A stretch of 64,000 bases of DNA from JACKDW01 sp964621785 (GTDB lineage: Bacteria > Myxococcota_A > Polyangia > Nannocystales > Nannocystaceae), in NCBI GenBank assembly GCA_964621785.1, contig CAZUPD010000007.1:56841-120840 (forward strand), given 5' to 3'. Below are positions 1 to 8,290 of the stretch, in pieces (positions within the stretch are counted from its first letter, which is position 1; every line of letters begins with the position of its first letter). The position numbers and the translations under genes were made by a program. A model generated the notes under the pieces. The model saw only the letters and a list, made by a program, of their open reading frames with translations. It was not told the origin of the DNA and made no database searches.

Positions 1-2
1 GC

Positions 3-422
3 GATGGCTGGTCCAAAACCCAGACCACGACCTGTGGGATGTTCGGGAAGATCCTCGGCGGCTACGGCCAGTTCGGAAACGAAACCGTGACAAAGATGGT
101 CGACACCTTCGGGATCGAGCACTTCACCGTCCTGCTGCGAGCCGATTACTACGCGGTCGATTCGTGGGATGGCGAGCAGGCCTATGCCCGGATCGACAAC
201 ATGACCGTGTGGGAAGTTGGCTGTGACCACCAAAGCGACGGCTGCAACCACATGAGCAATGGCAATATCTGCGGGGGAAGCTATCCCGAAGGGAATGTTT
301 CCCTAGAGGCCGTCGAAGGGCACATGGGCGAGGACCTCCTGATCGCATTTGGCTCGACCCTCAACCAGTCGACGACCGATGAGTCTTGGGGGGTCGACAA
401 TGTCGAGGTGTATGTGCGGTAG
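3..422 (+). CDS. C-terminal end of a secreted protein (5' truncated)
   Basis: The frame is open from the left edge, so this is the last 139 residues of a longer protein; the first internal ATG at 39 is not a credible start. The segment is rich in Gly, Thr, Trp and aromatic residues, has five Cys, and carries a stretch of the form DSWDGEQAYARIDN followed by Val-Trp. That pattern is common in extracellular beta-sandwich modules. It has no membrane segment. The first half of the protein, including any signal peptide or catalytic domain, lies outside the window. Function is not assigned; an exported or surface protein is an inference from composition. Confidence 0.6.
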   Translation, partial: DGWSKTQTTTCGMFGKILGGYGQFGNETVTKMVDTFGIEHFTVLLRADYYAVDSWDGEQAYARIDNMTVWEVGCDHQSDGCNHMSNGNICGGSYPEGNVSLEAVEGHMGEDLLIAFGSTLNQSTTDESWGVDNVEVYVR

Positions 423-496
423 CCCGCACCCCGAAACTAATTGTGCATGCAATGGTCTTGCTTGCGCAGCGGTTCGAGGTTCGGCACCCTGTGGCC

Positions 497-862
497 ATGC
501 CAACCCTTGTCCCACAGCCAACCCGAATTGAGGCCGCCGGCAACAAGCCGAAGTTGATCGACGAGTACATCGGTCGGGTCACCACCGAGACCGAGGCCCT
601 GAGCATTGCGCATATGCGTTCCCCGAGCGGGTGGGTCGAGCCGGCCCAAACGCCAGAGTTCGACGAGTACACGGTGGTGCTTCGCGGGATGTTGCGGGTC
701 GAGTCGGGTGGACAGATCCTCGACGTCAGTGCCGGGCAAGCCGTGATCACACACGCCGGCGAGACGGTGCGCTACAGCACCCCGGGGGAGGATGGGGCCG
801 AATACATCGCGGTTTGCCACCCCGCCTTTGCTCCCGCGACCGTGCACCGGCAAGCCGACTAG
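497..862 (+). CDS. Small cupin-domain protein
   Basis: This 121-residue protein is essentially one cupin barrel. The centre reads EFDEYTVVLRGMLRVESGG, followed by DVSAGQAVITHAGE, which are the two short beta-strand motifs typical of small cupins. Proteins of this size often bind a metal or a small ligand, but the His/Glu metal set is incomplete: EFDEY lacks the usual HxH. A metal-dependent activity is therefore not supported. The start at 497 gives a protein that begins just before the conserved region; an in-frame ATG at 452 would add 15 residues and sits inside a copy of the dispersed TGCATGCAA word. No clear Shine-Dalgarno site decides between them. Fold fairly sure, function unknown. Confidence 0.75.
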   Translation: MPTLVPQPTRIEAAGNKPKLIDEYIGRVTTETEALSIAHMRSPSGWVEPAQTPEFDEYTVVLRGMLRVESGGQILDVSAGQAVITHAGETVRYSTPGEDGAEYIAVCHPAFAPATVHRQAD

Positions 863-1025
863 CCGCGGTGGCGGGTCACGGCCCGGCAGCAGATTGCAAA
901 TACATGTATCTGGCACTGCGCCGCGGCGGGTCGTATCGCAGGTTCTATGTGCCTACAATCAATCAGTGCTATCGGAGTCTGCGGTGTGATGGCAACCGGG
1001 GTCCGTGGCGATGGCATGGGAAGCC

Positions 1026-1042
1026 TGTCACAGGGGCGTGAC
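1026..1042 (+). promoter_or_regulatory. Candidate Pho box 1 before the phosphoesterase
   Basis: TGTCAC at 1026-1031 is followed 11 bp later by CGTGAC at 1037-1042. An 11-bp period of TGTCAC-like half-sites is the PhoB binding pattern. The same segment is also an inverted repeat (TGTCAC...GTGACA), so another regulator cannot be excluded. Confidence 0.5.
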
Positions 1043-1139
1043 AGAGCACGCCTTACACGGTACTTTCATGTAGTTACAATCAGTGTGCTGTGTGAGTCTT
1101 CCATGCAGGAAAAATCCACGGCCGTGTGCATGAAACACC

Positions 1140-1156
1140 TGTTACGGGCCTGTGAC
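1140..1156 (+). promoter_or_regulatory. Candidate Pho box 2 before the phosphoesterase
   Basis: TGTTAC at 1140-1145 and TGTGAC at 1151-1156 are direct half-sites with the 11-bp period of a Pho box. It lies 74 bp before the start codon, a usual place for an activator site. It resembles the boxes in front of the porin and pstS at the right end of the window. Confidence 0.55.
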
Positions 1157-1229
1157 AGCGTTCGCCCGCAAAAAGATTGTTCGGTGCGTGCCCCCTGGGG
1201 CCGATCCGGGGTAGGATACGGACCCTGCC

Positions 1230-2906
1230 ATGACACGCAAATACCTCAAGTCCGTTCGCAAGATGTTCTCCCGCCGCCAAGCCCTCCAGGGGATGGGGGC
1301 ACTGTTCGGCGGAGTCGCCTTGGGGTGCGGCGATTCGGGCGATGATGCGACCACCGAGTCGGGCACCTCCGGCGATACGACTGGCGAAACCAGTGATGGT
1401 ACAACGACTTCAGATTCTGAAGGTACTTCGGCCGGCCCGGGGAGCGACAGCGACAGCGATACGTCGACCGGTGATGGTGATGGTGATGGAGACGGAGACG
1501 GAGATGGTGACGGAGATGGTGACGGAGATGGCGATGGTGATGGAGACGGAGACGGCGATGGCGACGGAGATGGCGACGGAGACGGAGATGGTGACGGCGA
1601 CAATCCGAACCATTGCACCGACACCAGCGATCTGACGCCGGAGGAACTCCTCGCCCCGATCGAGCACATCATCGTCATTTGCATGGAAAACCGCTCGTTC
1701 GACCACTACTTCGGGGCCCGCAAACTCCTCGAAGAGGAGGACAGCGACGGCCTCACGGGCGAAGAGTTCAACCCAGATAGCAACAATGAGCCGGTCTATG
1801 TCGATTTGCTAGAGAACTTCGAACCCGTCGATCCGCCGCACCAGTGGGACGAGGTGCACGCCCAGTGGAACGAAGGAGCGCTCGACGGGTTTGTGACCGA
1901 GCAGGAAATCGTTCACGACGCGTCGGTCAAACACGAGGTGATGGGCTACCACATCCGCGAACATTTGCCGGTCCTCTACGAGCTCGCCGACAACAACGCG
2001 ATTTGTGACGCATGGTTTTGTGCCCTCTTAGGTGGCACGTGGTGCAACCGCTACTATCTCCATGCAGCTACATCTCATGGGGGGCAAGAAAATGTTCCGG
2101 TGGTCCCCGAACCGACGACGATCCAAGAGGTCCTAGAGGATGCTGGGGTGACGACCAACAACTACTACGACGGTTTGGTGGCGTGGCAGTGGGGCGCGTT
2201 GCCGCTGACGTTTGCCAACCCGTTTGTCGACCGGACCGACAGCCTCGACGAGATGTTCACCAACATCGAAAATGGTGAGCTCGAACAGTTTGTGATCATC
2301 GACCCGGACTTCATGGCCAACGACGACCATCCGTCCCACAACATCATGCTCGGGCAGATGTTCATCGCCATGATCTACGAGGCGATCGCCCAGAGTCAGT
2401 ACTGGGACAAGTGTCTCATCGTGATCACCTACGACGAGCACGGCGGGTTTTTCGACCACGTGCCGCCGCCGACAACAACCGACGACGAAGGGCCCGAGTT
2501 TCAACAGATGGGCTTTCGCGTGCCGTCCCTGGTCATCGGGCCATATGTGCGCAAGGGCTGCGTGATCAAAACACTCCTCGAGCACAGTTCGATCGCCGCG
2601 ACGGCGACTCGTAAGTGGGGTTTGCCGGAGCTCAATGCCCGGTCAGCGGCGGCCAACGATCTATCGGTCTGTATTGATCCCGGCCTGTTCGACAAGCCAT
2701 CTTCGCCGCGTAAGCTCACCCCGATCAGTCTCTCGGTGTCCGAGGTGATGCAGCAGGTCGGTAAGACGACGAGCCAGGAGGAGCTGTTCGACGCCTTGGG
2801 CATCACGCTGCCACTGCCGCCCGCGCAGGAAAAACGCTACCGCGACAATTTCCGAAAGATGCTGAAGCGGGCTGAGCGGCTCGGGGTCGTAAAGCTGCGG
2901 CCCTAA
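1230..2906 (+). CDS. Tat-exported lipoprotein phosphoesterase (phospholipase C / acid phosphatase family)
   Basis: This 558-residue protein belongs to the phosphoesterase family that includes bacterial phospholipase C and AcpA acid phosphatase, enzymes that cleave phosphate esters outside the cytoplasm. The N terminus has a twin-arginine signal (SRRQALQ, residues 14-20) and a lipobox ending at Cys33 (VALGC), so a folded enzyme is probably exported and lipid-anchored. Residues 34-80 are Ser/Thr/Asp-rich and are followed by 22 Gly-Asp units. The catalytic domain opens near residue 142 with HIIVICMENRSFDHYFG, the metal-binding and nucleophile region, and later has TYDEHGGFFDHVPPP, both hallmarks of the family. 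An alternative start at 1263 keeps the Tat motif. Upstream TGTCAC-type boxes suggest induction by phosphate starvation. The substrate (phospholipid or other ester) cannot be told. Confidence 0.88.
   Translation: MTRKYLKSVRKMFSRRQALQGMGALFGGVALGCGDSGDDATTESGTSGDTTGETSDGTTTSDSEGTSAGPGSDSDSDTSTGDGDGDGDGDGDGDGDGDGDGDGDGDGDGDGDGDGDGDGDGDGDNPNHCTDTSDLTPEELLAPIEHIIVICMENRSFDHYFGARKLLEEEDSDGLTGEEFNPDSNNEPVYVDLLENFEPVDPPHQWDEVHAQWNEGALDGFVTEQEIVHDASVKHEVMGYHIREHLPVLYELADNNAICDAWFCALLGGTWCNRYYLHAATSHGGQENVPVVPEPTTIQEVLEDAGVTTNNYYDGLVAWQWGALPLTFANPFVDRTDSLDEMFTNIENGELEQFVIIDPDFMANDDHPSHNIMLGQMFIAMIYEAIAQSQYWDKCLIVITYDEHGGFFDHVPPPTTTDDEGPEFQQMGFRVPSLVIGPYVRKGCVIKTLLEHSSIAATATRKWGLPELNARSAAANDLSVCIDPGLFDKPSSPRKLTPISLSVSEVMQQVGKTTSQEELFDALGITLPLPPAQEKRYRDNFRKMLKRAERLGVVKLRP
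1470..1601 (+). repeat. Hexanucleotide tandem repeat, 22 units, encoding (Gly-Asp)22
   Basis: Twenty-two in-frame GGN-GAY units form an uninterrupted 132-bp tract inside the phosphoesterase gene. Third positions vary (GGT/GGA/GGC, GAT/GAC), so the tract is conserved as protein more strictly than as DNA. It forms an acidic flexible linker between the lipid anchor and the catalytic domain and could change length by slippage without shifting frame. Confidence 0.95.
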
Positions 2907-3233
2907 TCGTTGAACGTGCTCCGCCTTCCTTGTCTGATCGAGGGATGCGCAGTTGCAACCCTCGCCTGGTTGCAACTGCACGCGACCTTGGAACGTACGT
3001 CCAGTTGATTGCCGGTCCATCGTGTTGAAGCGCAGTCCAGTTGCCGGAGTTGGCAAGCTCGAACCGCGTTGCGTCGCGGCCCGCGAAACCACTGGTTGCC
3101 GAGATGGGCAGCCCGAAGCTCGCGTAGATCGTAGACCTTCGTTGGTGATACACGGAAACCTTGGAACGGACAGCCCTACCAGCACGAAGCGCGCATATCG
3201 TTGCGGTTGCGGGCGTAGTACACTCCGCGGGCT
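2907..3233. other. Non-coding spacer with one perfect hairpin
   Basis: I see no gene in this 327-bp stretch. Its only marked structure is the inverted repeat at 2949-2979. No tRNA-like fold or promoter stands out. Confidence 0.5.
2949..2979 (+). terminator. Perfect 12-bp inverted repeat after the phosphoesterase (possible terminator)
   Basis: GCAGTTGCAACC and GGTTGCAACTGC flank a 7-base loop, 43 bp after the stop codon. There is no T tract on either strand, so it is not a classical intrinsic terminator. The arms hold TTGCAAC, related to the dispersed words of this genome. Confidence 0.45.
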
Positions 3234-4052
3234 ATGAAACGCTTTCAAGACCGGATCGCCGTCGTCACCGGAGCCGCCAGCGGCATCGGCCGTGCCACCT
3301 GTGTCAATCTCGCCAACCGTGGATGCGATCTCGCTGTGGTCGATGTCGATGCCGAAGGGCTCGAGCAAACAGCCAAGATGGTGGAAAAGACAGGCCGTAA
3401 AATTACCCGGCACGTCGTCGACGTCGCCAACCGCTCGCAGATGGAGGGATTGGTCGACGCAGTGATCGAGCACCACGGCGCAGTTCATATCCTGGTCAAC
3501 AACGCAGGTGTGTCGGTGACCGCTTCGTTTGCCCGCCAATCACTCGAGGATTTTGAGTGGCTGTTCGGGATCAACTTTTGGGGCGTCGTCTACGGGTGCA
3601 AGTTCTTCTTGCCCCACCTCGGGCGCGCCGAAGAGGCCCATATCGTCAACCTATCGAGTCTTTTTGGGATCATCGGCGTCCCGACTCAAACCAGCTACTG
3701 TGCTTCGAAGTTTGCCGTGCGTGGATTTACCGAGGCGTTGCGGTGTGAGCTCGAGGGGTCGCGGATCGGGCTGACTTGTGTGCATCCGGGCGGGATCCGG
3801 ACCAACATCATCCAGAATTCCCGCTATACCGAGGAGCGGCGGTACGGCAGTCGTTCGCGGGTGCTCAAGATCTTCAAGCGGGCGATGCCGCCGTCGCAGG
3901 CGGCCGAACAAATTGTGCATGCAATAGCGACGGACAAGCAGCGTCTGCTGATCACCCGTGAGGCCCATCTCGGTGATTGGGTGATGCGTCTGCTGCCGCA
4001 GACGCTGAGCGGGCGGATCCTCGCACGGGCCAGACGAACCCTGGGAATGTAG
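3234..4052 (+). CDS. SDR-family NAD(P)-dependent oxidoreductase
   Basis: This 272-residue protein is a classical short-chain dehydrogenase/reductase. The nucleotide-binding motif TGAASGIG lies near residue 12, DVD near residue 38 marks the cofactor-selecting acidic strand end (suggesting NAD(H)), NNAGVS near residue 90 stabilises the central sheet, and YCASK near residue 155 is the catalytic Tyr-Lys pair. PGGIRTNI follows, the usual substrate-loop region. The tail from about residue 195 is basic (RSRVLKIFKR) and ends in a hydrophobic segment, as in SDRs that work near membranes. It precedes another SDR on the same strand by 152 bp, so the two may be cotranscribed. The substrate cannot be deduced. 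Confidence 0.88.
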   Translation: MKRFQDRIAVVTGAASGIGRATCVNLANRGCDLAVVDVDAEGLEQTAKMVEKTGRKITRHVVDVANRSQMEGLVDAVIEHHGAVHILVNNAGVSVTASFARQSLEDFEWLFGINFWGVVYGCKFFLPHLGRAEEAHIVNLSSLFGIIGVPTQTSYCASKFAVRGFTEALRCELEGSRIGLTCVHPGGIRTNIIQNSRYTEERRYGSRSRVLKIFKRAMPPSQAAEQIVHAIATDKQRLLITREAHLGDWVMRLLPQTLSGRILARARRTLGM

Positions 4053-4204
4053 CTCCGCCATCGCGACAACCCATGCCGAGGTTGGTCCGAGATCGGTGTA
4101 TCACCAAGGATACCCCGATCATATGTTTGTACTCGCAACTGATATCGGCACACGCACGACCTTTTGACTTCGAGGTCGCATGTGAAAATGTTACAAACAC
4201 CGGT

Positions 4205-5005
4205 ATGAGCGTGTTTCAAGCGGATGTGTTGGCTGGTCGAGTCGCCCTGATCACTGGTGGTGGCAGTGGTATTTGCAAGGGCATCGCCCACGCGTATCTC
4301 GCCCACGGTGCCAACGTGTGTATCTGTGGACGCAAGCAGGAGCGACTCGACAACACCGTGGCCGAGCTCGGCGAGGCGACCGGTGGCGAAATCGTCGGCA
4401 TCGCCTGTGACGTGCGACATCCGGATCAGGTCGAGCGTCTCGTCGCCGCCACTGTCGAACGCTTTGGCAAACTCGATACGCTCGTCAACGGGGCAGCCGG
4501 CAATTTCCTCGCTCCGGCCGCAGGCCTGCGCCCTAAGGGGTTTAAGACGGTGATCGAAATCGACTTACTCGGTTCGTTTCAGGTCGCGCACGCGTGTTTC
4601 GAGCCGCTGCACCAAAGTGGCGACGGACTCGTGCTCAACATTTCGGCCACGCTCCACTACCACGGGACTCCGATGCAGGTACATGCTTCAGCGGCCAAAG
4701 CCGGCGTTGATGCCTTGACGCGCAACCTCGCAGTGGAGTGGGGCGCGCTCGGGATCCGGGCCAACGCGATCGCGCCAGGGGCGATCGACGATACCGAAGG
4801 CATGCGCAAACTCGCCCCAGGTGGACTGCGGGACCAGTTTGTCAAACACATCCCACTGCGCCGCTACGGAACGATCCAAGACATTGCCGACATGGCAGTG
4901 TTTGTACGTACATCGGCTGGCGCCTACATCAACGGCGCGATCTTGGTGGTCGACGGCGGACAGTGTGTGGTTGCGCCGGGCATGTCGGAGTTTATGACGG
5001 GGTAG
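4205..5005 (+). CDS. 2,4-dienoyl-CoA reductase-type SDR
   Basis: This 266-residue protein matches the dienoyl-CoA reductase branch of the SDR family, which reduces 2,4-dienoyl-CoA during breakdown of unsaturated fatty acids. Typical signs are the absence of the usual YxxxK tyrosine and the replacement segment QVHASAAKAGVDALTRNLAV, with the lysine kept, followed by EWGALGIRANAIAPG and a TEGMRKL-type loop. An oddity is the cofactor motif, which reads TGGGSGICKG: the third glycine of TGxxxGxG is Cys, encoded by TGC within a TTGCAAG word. The start at 4205 was chosen because it leaves a normal SDR N terminus; the frame is open further upstream but without family features. It probably supplies the fatty-acid genes near 50-55 kb. 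Confidence 0.82.
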   Translation: MSVFQADVLAGRVALITGGGSGICKGIAHAYLAHGANVCICGRKQERLDNTVAELGEATGGEIVGIACDVRHPDQVERLVAATVERFGKLDTLVNGAAGNFLAPAAGLRPKGFKTVIEIDLLGSFQVAHACFEPLHQSGDGLVLNISATLHYHGTPMQVHASAAKAGVDALTRNLAVEWGALGIRANAIAPGAIDDTEGMRKLAPGGLRDQFVKHIPLRRYGTIQDIADMAVFVRTSAGAYINGAILVVDGGQCVVAPGMSEFMTG

Positions 5006-5129
5006 TCCGAGCGATTTGTCCATCTGCCAGCAACCAAGTAGGCGACGTGTGGGGCGCGTCGCGATCGTGACATGCTGAAAACTTGTCTCGGGGCGTGAAC
5101 CAAATTCCGATTGCTGGGACTACCTCGAC

Positions 5130-5612
5130 ATGCTGCGGCAAGCCGTAACGTCCTCCGTGCTCCTCCTGCCGTGCGCTTGTACGCTGTTACTTCCGTCCAC
5201 ATCTTCAGAAAAAGCCGGCCCGGTGGTCGAGCTCGATGCCGAGGTTAGCGAGCGAAGTTTCCTCGTGCGGATTTGCTACGACGGGGAGCTCGCAGATTCG
5301 ATGTCGGTCACCGCGACGTTTCACGCGCTTGCGAGTCGCAACGAAGTTGACATTTCCATGGGCGTCCTCGGCGATGGATTCGTTTCGATGACCGACGAGC
5401 TGACGCTCGACGAGGACTACGCGGATGATCCCGAACGCATGTATGCGTGGATGTGCTTGGACGGCTTCGAGGTTCATTTGAAGTTGCTCCATCCGGACGA
5501 ACCCGCGGCCAGTGTCCGCTGGAGCATTCAAGCTCAGGCGCACCAGGTTTCAGGCTGTGGGGCAGAGGAAATTTTTCGTGACGAGATCGTGATCGAAATT
5601 GAAGAGCTCTGA
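5130..5612 (+). CDS. Exported protein of unknown function
   Basis: The 160-residue product starts with a hydrophobic signal-like segment (SSVLLLPCACTLLLPS). Cys residues sit at its end, but the context does not fit a strict lipobox, so secretion is likelier than lipidation. The rest is acidic, with alternating hydrophobic positions suggesting a small beta-sandwich, and a few Cys (ICYDG, WMCLDG, SGCGAEE) that may form disulfides. No family is recognised. It stands alone on the plus strand and converges with the VWA lipoprotein gene, with a hairpin between them. No Shine-Dalgarno site is visible. Confidence 0.55.
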   Translation: MLRQAVTSSVLLLPCACTLLLPSTSSEKAGPVVELDAEVSERSFLVRICYDGELADSMSVTATFHALASRNEVDISMGVLGDGFVSMTDELTLDEDYADDPERMYAWMCLDGFEVHLKLLHPDEPAASVRWSIQAQAHQVSGCGAEEIFRDEIVIEIEEL

Positions 5613-5628
5613 GTGCAACCACGACAAA

Positions 5629-5660
5629 CCGGACTCACATCTATGTAGATGCAAGTCCGG
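5629..5660. terminator. Hairpin between convergent genes
   Basis: CCGGACT (5629-5635) pairs with AGTCCGG (5654-5660), and inside it CATCTA pairs with TAGATG around a 2-base loop, with one 2-base internal mismatch. It lies between two convergent stop codons, where a bidirectional terminator is expected. There is no strong T tract. The inner stem contains TAGATGCAA, a dispersed word of this genome. Confidence 0.55.
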
Positions 5661-5680
5661 GAGTCGTGTACGAGTGTCGA

Positions 5681-7306
5681 CTAGTCGAGCGTGCCGTCGA
5701 GCTTGCTCGGGTCGAGGTTCGGGCATTCGTCGAGTGGGTACTTGGACAACTCGCAGGTGGCGTTGAGCTGCGATCCGCTGCGGGGCGGCAAGCCAGCGCG
5801 ACGCTTGACCTCGAACTGGAGATTGACACCGGCGTCCTGGCAGTAGGTGTGCATCTCGTCCTCGGCGTAGGTGAGGTAGCAGTCGTCCTGCCCATCCGGA
5901 ATGTCGCCGTCAGCCGTGCACGGGACCAGCTCGCGCGAGCTCTTCTCCTCCACAACAACTTCGGTGAGTGTACAATTTGCCTGGAGTCCGGGCTTCTCCT
6001 CGTCGATGTCGGCCACGCATTCAGGCACACACGCGGGGATCAAGTTCTTTTCGATACTGGTCGCCAGGGCGTCGAGTGCCGGTGTGTAGTCGTCGGCACA
6101 GATCGAAAACAGGTTGACCTCGGCCGAATCGCTGGTGAACGCGTCGGCGAATTCCTTGAGCCGAACCGGTGGGATCGCGGTTCCGCCATCGCTGCTGGTA
6201 CACCCTGCGCCGATGCCAAAGTCGTCTTGAAACTCCTGATCGTCGCTTTCGGTATAGGGAATCGCAACCTCGGGGTAGTCCTCGGGCACGCCGGCGATCA
6301 CCGAGACAAACACCGGGTCGTCGTTGCCTTTGATCTCATTTTTGAGGTAGTCGACATATCCCTGAACCGGGCTCATCACCGCCTCAGCGGGGTTCGAGGT
6401 CATGGTTCCGTCGGCCTTGTAGTTGGCCGAACGACACCCGTTGTCATCGCAGAACACCCCCGCGTTCCAACACACGGCACTAGTCGGAGCAAATGCATCA
6501 GGGTCCTCCCAAAAGTGCTTTCCGCCGTCCGCTTTGAAGATCGAATCGCTGCCGGGGGCGGCCGAACAGTCGGCCTCGTCGGTGACGATGACGACCGCCA
6601 AGATTGCCCCGTCGCGCAAAAATCCGTAGGCTGGATCGTTGCGGTCACGCGTCCGCTCGAGCGCGCGTTGGGTCGCTTCTAACGGACTCTCGTAGCCGCA
6701 GCCACTGACGCCCTGGGGTCCGAAACACTGGAATGCTTGGGTTGTGGACATCCCCTCGGGCAAGTTGCTTCCACCTGCGATCGACTCGATCCACGGGCGG
6801 CTGGCCGCTTCGCCACCTTGGAACAGAGAGGTCTCTTCGGGCAGGTAACCCGAAAAATCGGCCGGGCAGTAATCCTCACATGCATATGCAGCGTTCGTAC
6901 CATCGGCACCCTCGAAGTTCTCGAGCCTGTCGACGCAGCTCGACATCACAAAGGCACCGTGTTCGGAGCCGTCGCTATCACCTGCGCAGCGCGGGTTGCC
7001 GTTGTCGGTGGTGGTGACAGCGATCCGGTAGTCGGCTTGGGTCTGCTCCGCCTCGAGCCGGGCAATGAAGTTTTCGAAGTTGGCCGACAGCCGACCCTGC
7101 TCCTCACCCATCGAGTAGGAGTTGTCGATGACAAACAGGATGTCGACTTCGCGCTTGGGCGTCACATCGACGGGCAAATTGTCTTCGACCGAGGATTCGA
7201 GGTCGACGTCCTTGACGGGATGTTCGAGGCAACCGGTCAGCAACGAAGTTGCAAAGATGGCGGTGGTGGTCAGGAGGGTGGCTGCGAATGTGGATTGAGT
7301 TGGCAT
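5681..7306 (-). CDS. Lipoprotein with von Willebrand factor A domain
   Basis: The 541-residue protein has a signal peptide with lipobox LLTGC (Cys26), then an acidic linker and a VWA domain starting near residue 54. The MIDAS metal motif DNSYS is intact in DILFVIDNSYSMGEEQ, so it can probably bind a divalent cation and a ligand. A later VVIVTDEADCS segment fits the second metal-contact strand. The last 150 residues are Cys-rich and may be disulfide-bonded. Cell-surface VWA lipoproteins of this layout are common in predatory and surface-active Myxococcota and are thought to act in adhesion or assembly; that role is inference. It follows two other minus-strand genes at a distance of 196 bp. Confidence 0.87.
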   Translation of the reverse strand: MPTQSTFAATLLTTTAIFATSLLTGCLEHPVKDVDLESSVEDNLPVDVTPKREVDILFVIDNSYSMGEEQGRLSANFENFIARLEAEQTQADYRIAVTTTDNGNPRCAGDSDGSEHGAFVMSSCVDRLENFEGADGTNAAYACEDYCPADFSGYLPEETSLFQGGEAASRPWIESIAGGSNLPEGMSTTQAFQCFGPQGVSGCGYESPLEATQRALERTRDRNDPAYGFLRDGAILAVVIVTDEADCSAAPGSDSIFKADGGKHFWEDPDAFAPTSAVCWNAGVFCDDNGCRSANYKADGTMTSNPAEAVMSPVQGYVDYLKNEIKGNDDPVFVSVIAGVPEDYPEVAIPYTESDDQEFQDDFGIGAGCTSSDGGTAIPPVRLKEFADAFTSDSAEVNLFSICADDYTPALDALATSIEKNLIPACVPECVADIDEEKPGLQANCTLTEVVVEEKSSRELVPCTADGDIPDGQDDCYLTYAEDEMHTYCQDAGVNLQFEVKRRAGLPPRSGSQLNATCELSKYPLDECPNLDPSKLDGTLD

Positions 7307-7502
7307 GATAGTCCTTCCGGGATACGCCCCGTCCTAGATGCGGATATCAGGCCATTTTGTTATATTCTTGAATTAATATATGCATACATGTAGGTCGCAA
7401 CTTTGGTGCACCCGATTGATGCCATCGTTGACAGGGTTGGCGCCAACCAACTTGGCACCTGTTCAAATTTGCGCTTCTCGAACCGAAGCGCCAACTCAGT
7501 TG

Positions 7503-8243
7503 TCAGTTCGGGGTTTTCCAGCGCGTGACGTACGGCGCGCGAACTTCAACCCGCCGCGCACAGGTATCGATCGAGACGTACATCGTCTGCCCTTGCCAAC
7601 AGGTCCCTGTATTCACCAGGTCACCCTCGGCAAACTCGTAATGGACCGGGCAGTGGGTGTGCCCCATGACCACGACCGAGACATCTCGTGTGCGCATGAG
7701 CTGGCGTGCCGCCCGGGCGTAGGGCCCATGGGGCCCCCCGAGTTTTCCCTGTTTGAGCGCGACGTCGCGATCTTCAAACCACTGCGAAACCTGCTGGAGA
7801 CCCAGCCTTCGCAGTCTCCCGGCCATCCAGGTGCCTGTACGTGCAAGTAAATAGGTCGGGCCATGCAGCAGGGGGTCGAACTGGTGACCGTGGACAAACA
7901 GCATGCCCATCCCGTCGGCTTCCATCCGTAGATCTTCGAGGGCGCCGAGGCTGTCGCGGGTGATCGCGTCATGGTTGCCGGCGATGTGGATGCACTTGGG
8001 ACCACCCAAGGCGGCGGTGACCCGCGGGAGTCGACGTCGCGCCTGCATGAGTTGGCGGTGATACCCACGCCGCGTCGGCCACATCCCGTGTTCGGTCTGG
8101 TAGATGTCCCCCAGTAGAATCAGGCGGTCGTGTTCGGCGGCTAGCTGCTCGACAAACTCGGCAAACCAGTCCTCGTCGTGGCAAAACTCATCGCCGCGGT
8201 GACGCGGGCCGATGTGGAGATCGGAGATGGCGGCAACTTTCAC
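7503..8243 (-). CDS. Metallophosphoesterase (LpxH-like / calcineurin-like)
   Basis: All calcineurin-type metal motifs are present in this 246-residue protein: SDLHIG near residue 7 (DxH), LLGDIYQ near residue 44, AGNHDAITRD near residue 90, VHGHQFD, and MGHTHCP near the C terminus. The layout is that of UDP-2,3-diacylglucosamine pyrophosphatase relatives and of small bacterial phosphohydrolases. It has no signal peptide, so it acts in the cytoplasm on a soluble or membrane-interface phosphoester. The start is a GTG. It lies 47 bp after the hydrolase-like lipoprotein gene and may share its transcript. Which phosphoester is cleaved is not clear; an LpxH role would need comparison with the rest of the genome. 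Confidence 0.87.
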   Translation of the reverse strand: MKVAAISDLHIGPRHRGDEFCHDEDWFAEFVEQLAAEHDRLILLGDIYQTEHGMWPTRRGYHRQLMQARRRLPRVTAALGGPKCIHIAGNHDAITRDSLGALEDLRMEADGMGMLFVHGHQFDPLLHGPTYLLARTGTWMAGRLRRLGLQQVSQWFEDRDVALKQGKLGGPHGPYARAARQLMRTRDVSVVVMGHTHCPVHYEFAEGDLVNTGTCWQGQTMYVSIDTCARRVEVRAPYVTRWKTPN

Positions 8244-8290
8244 AGGCGTCGCAGTCGATGTAGATTCAAGTTATTTCCCGGGGCAACGGG

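Larger units (their letters stand above)
863..1229 (+). promoter_or_regulatory. Regulatory spacer upstream of the phosphoesterase, with a degenerate duplication
   Basis: No gene is seen here. Two segments about 115-120 bp apart resemble each other: one from about 944 to 1043, the other from about 1065 to 1157. Each begins with a TACAATCA element plus GAGTCT (near 954 and 1075) and ends with a pair of TGT(C/T)AC-like half-sites. Copies of the dispersed AT-rich word are also present (TTGCAAATACATGTATC at 894). Confidence 0.55.

Noticed and set aside
1142..1684. Minus-strand frame with a long Ser-Pro repeat
   Set aside because: It is only the antisense reading of the Gly-Asp hexanucleotide tract.
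2907..3233. Possible tRNA or RNA gene in the spacer
   Set aside because: No cloverleaf or T-loop sequence could be found; only one hairpin is present.
5666..6682. Plus-strand frame opposite the VWA lipoprotein
   Set aside because: It has no signal peptide or motif, and the VWA gene on the other strand explains the coding character.
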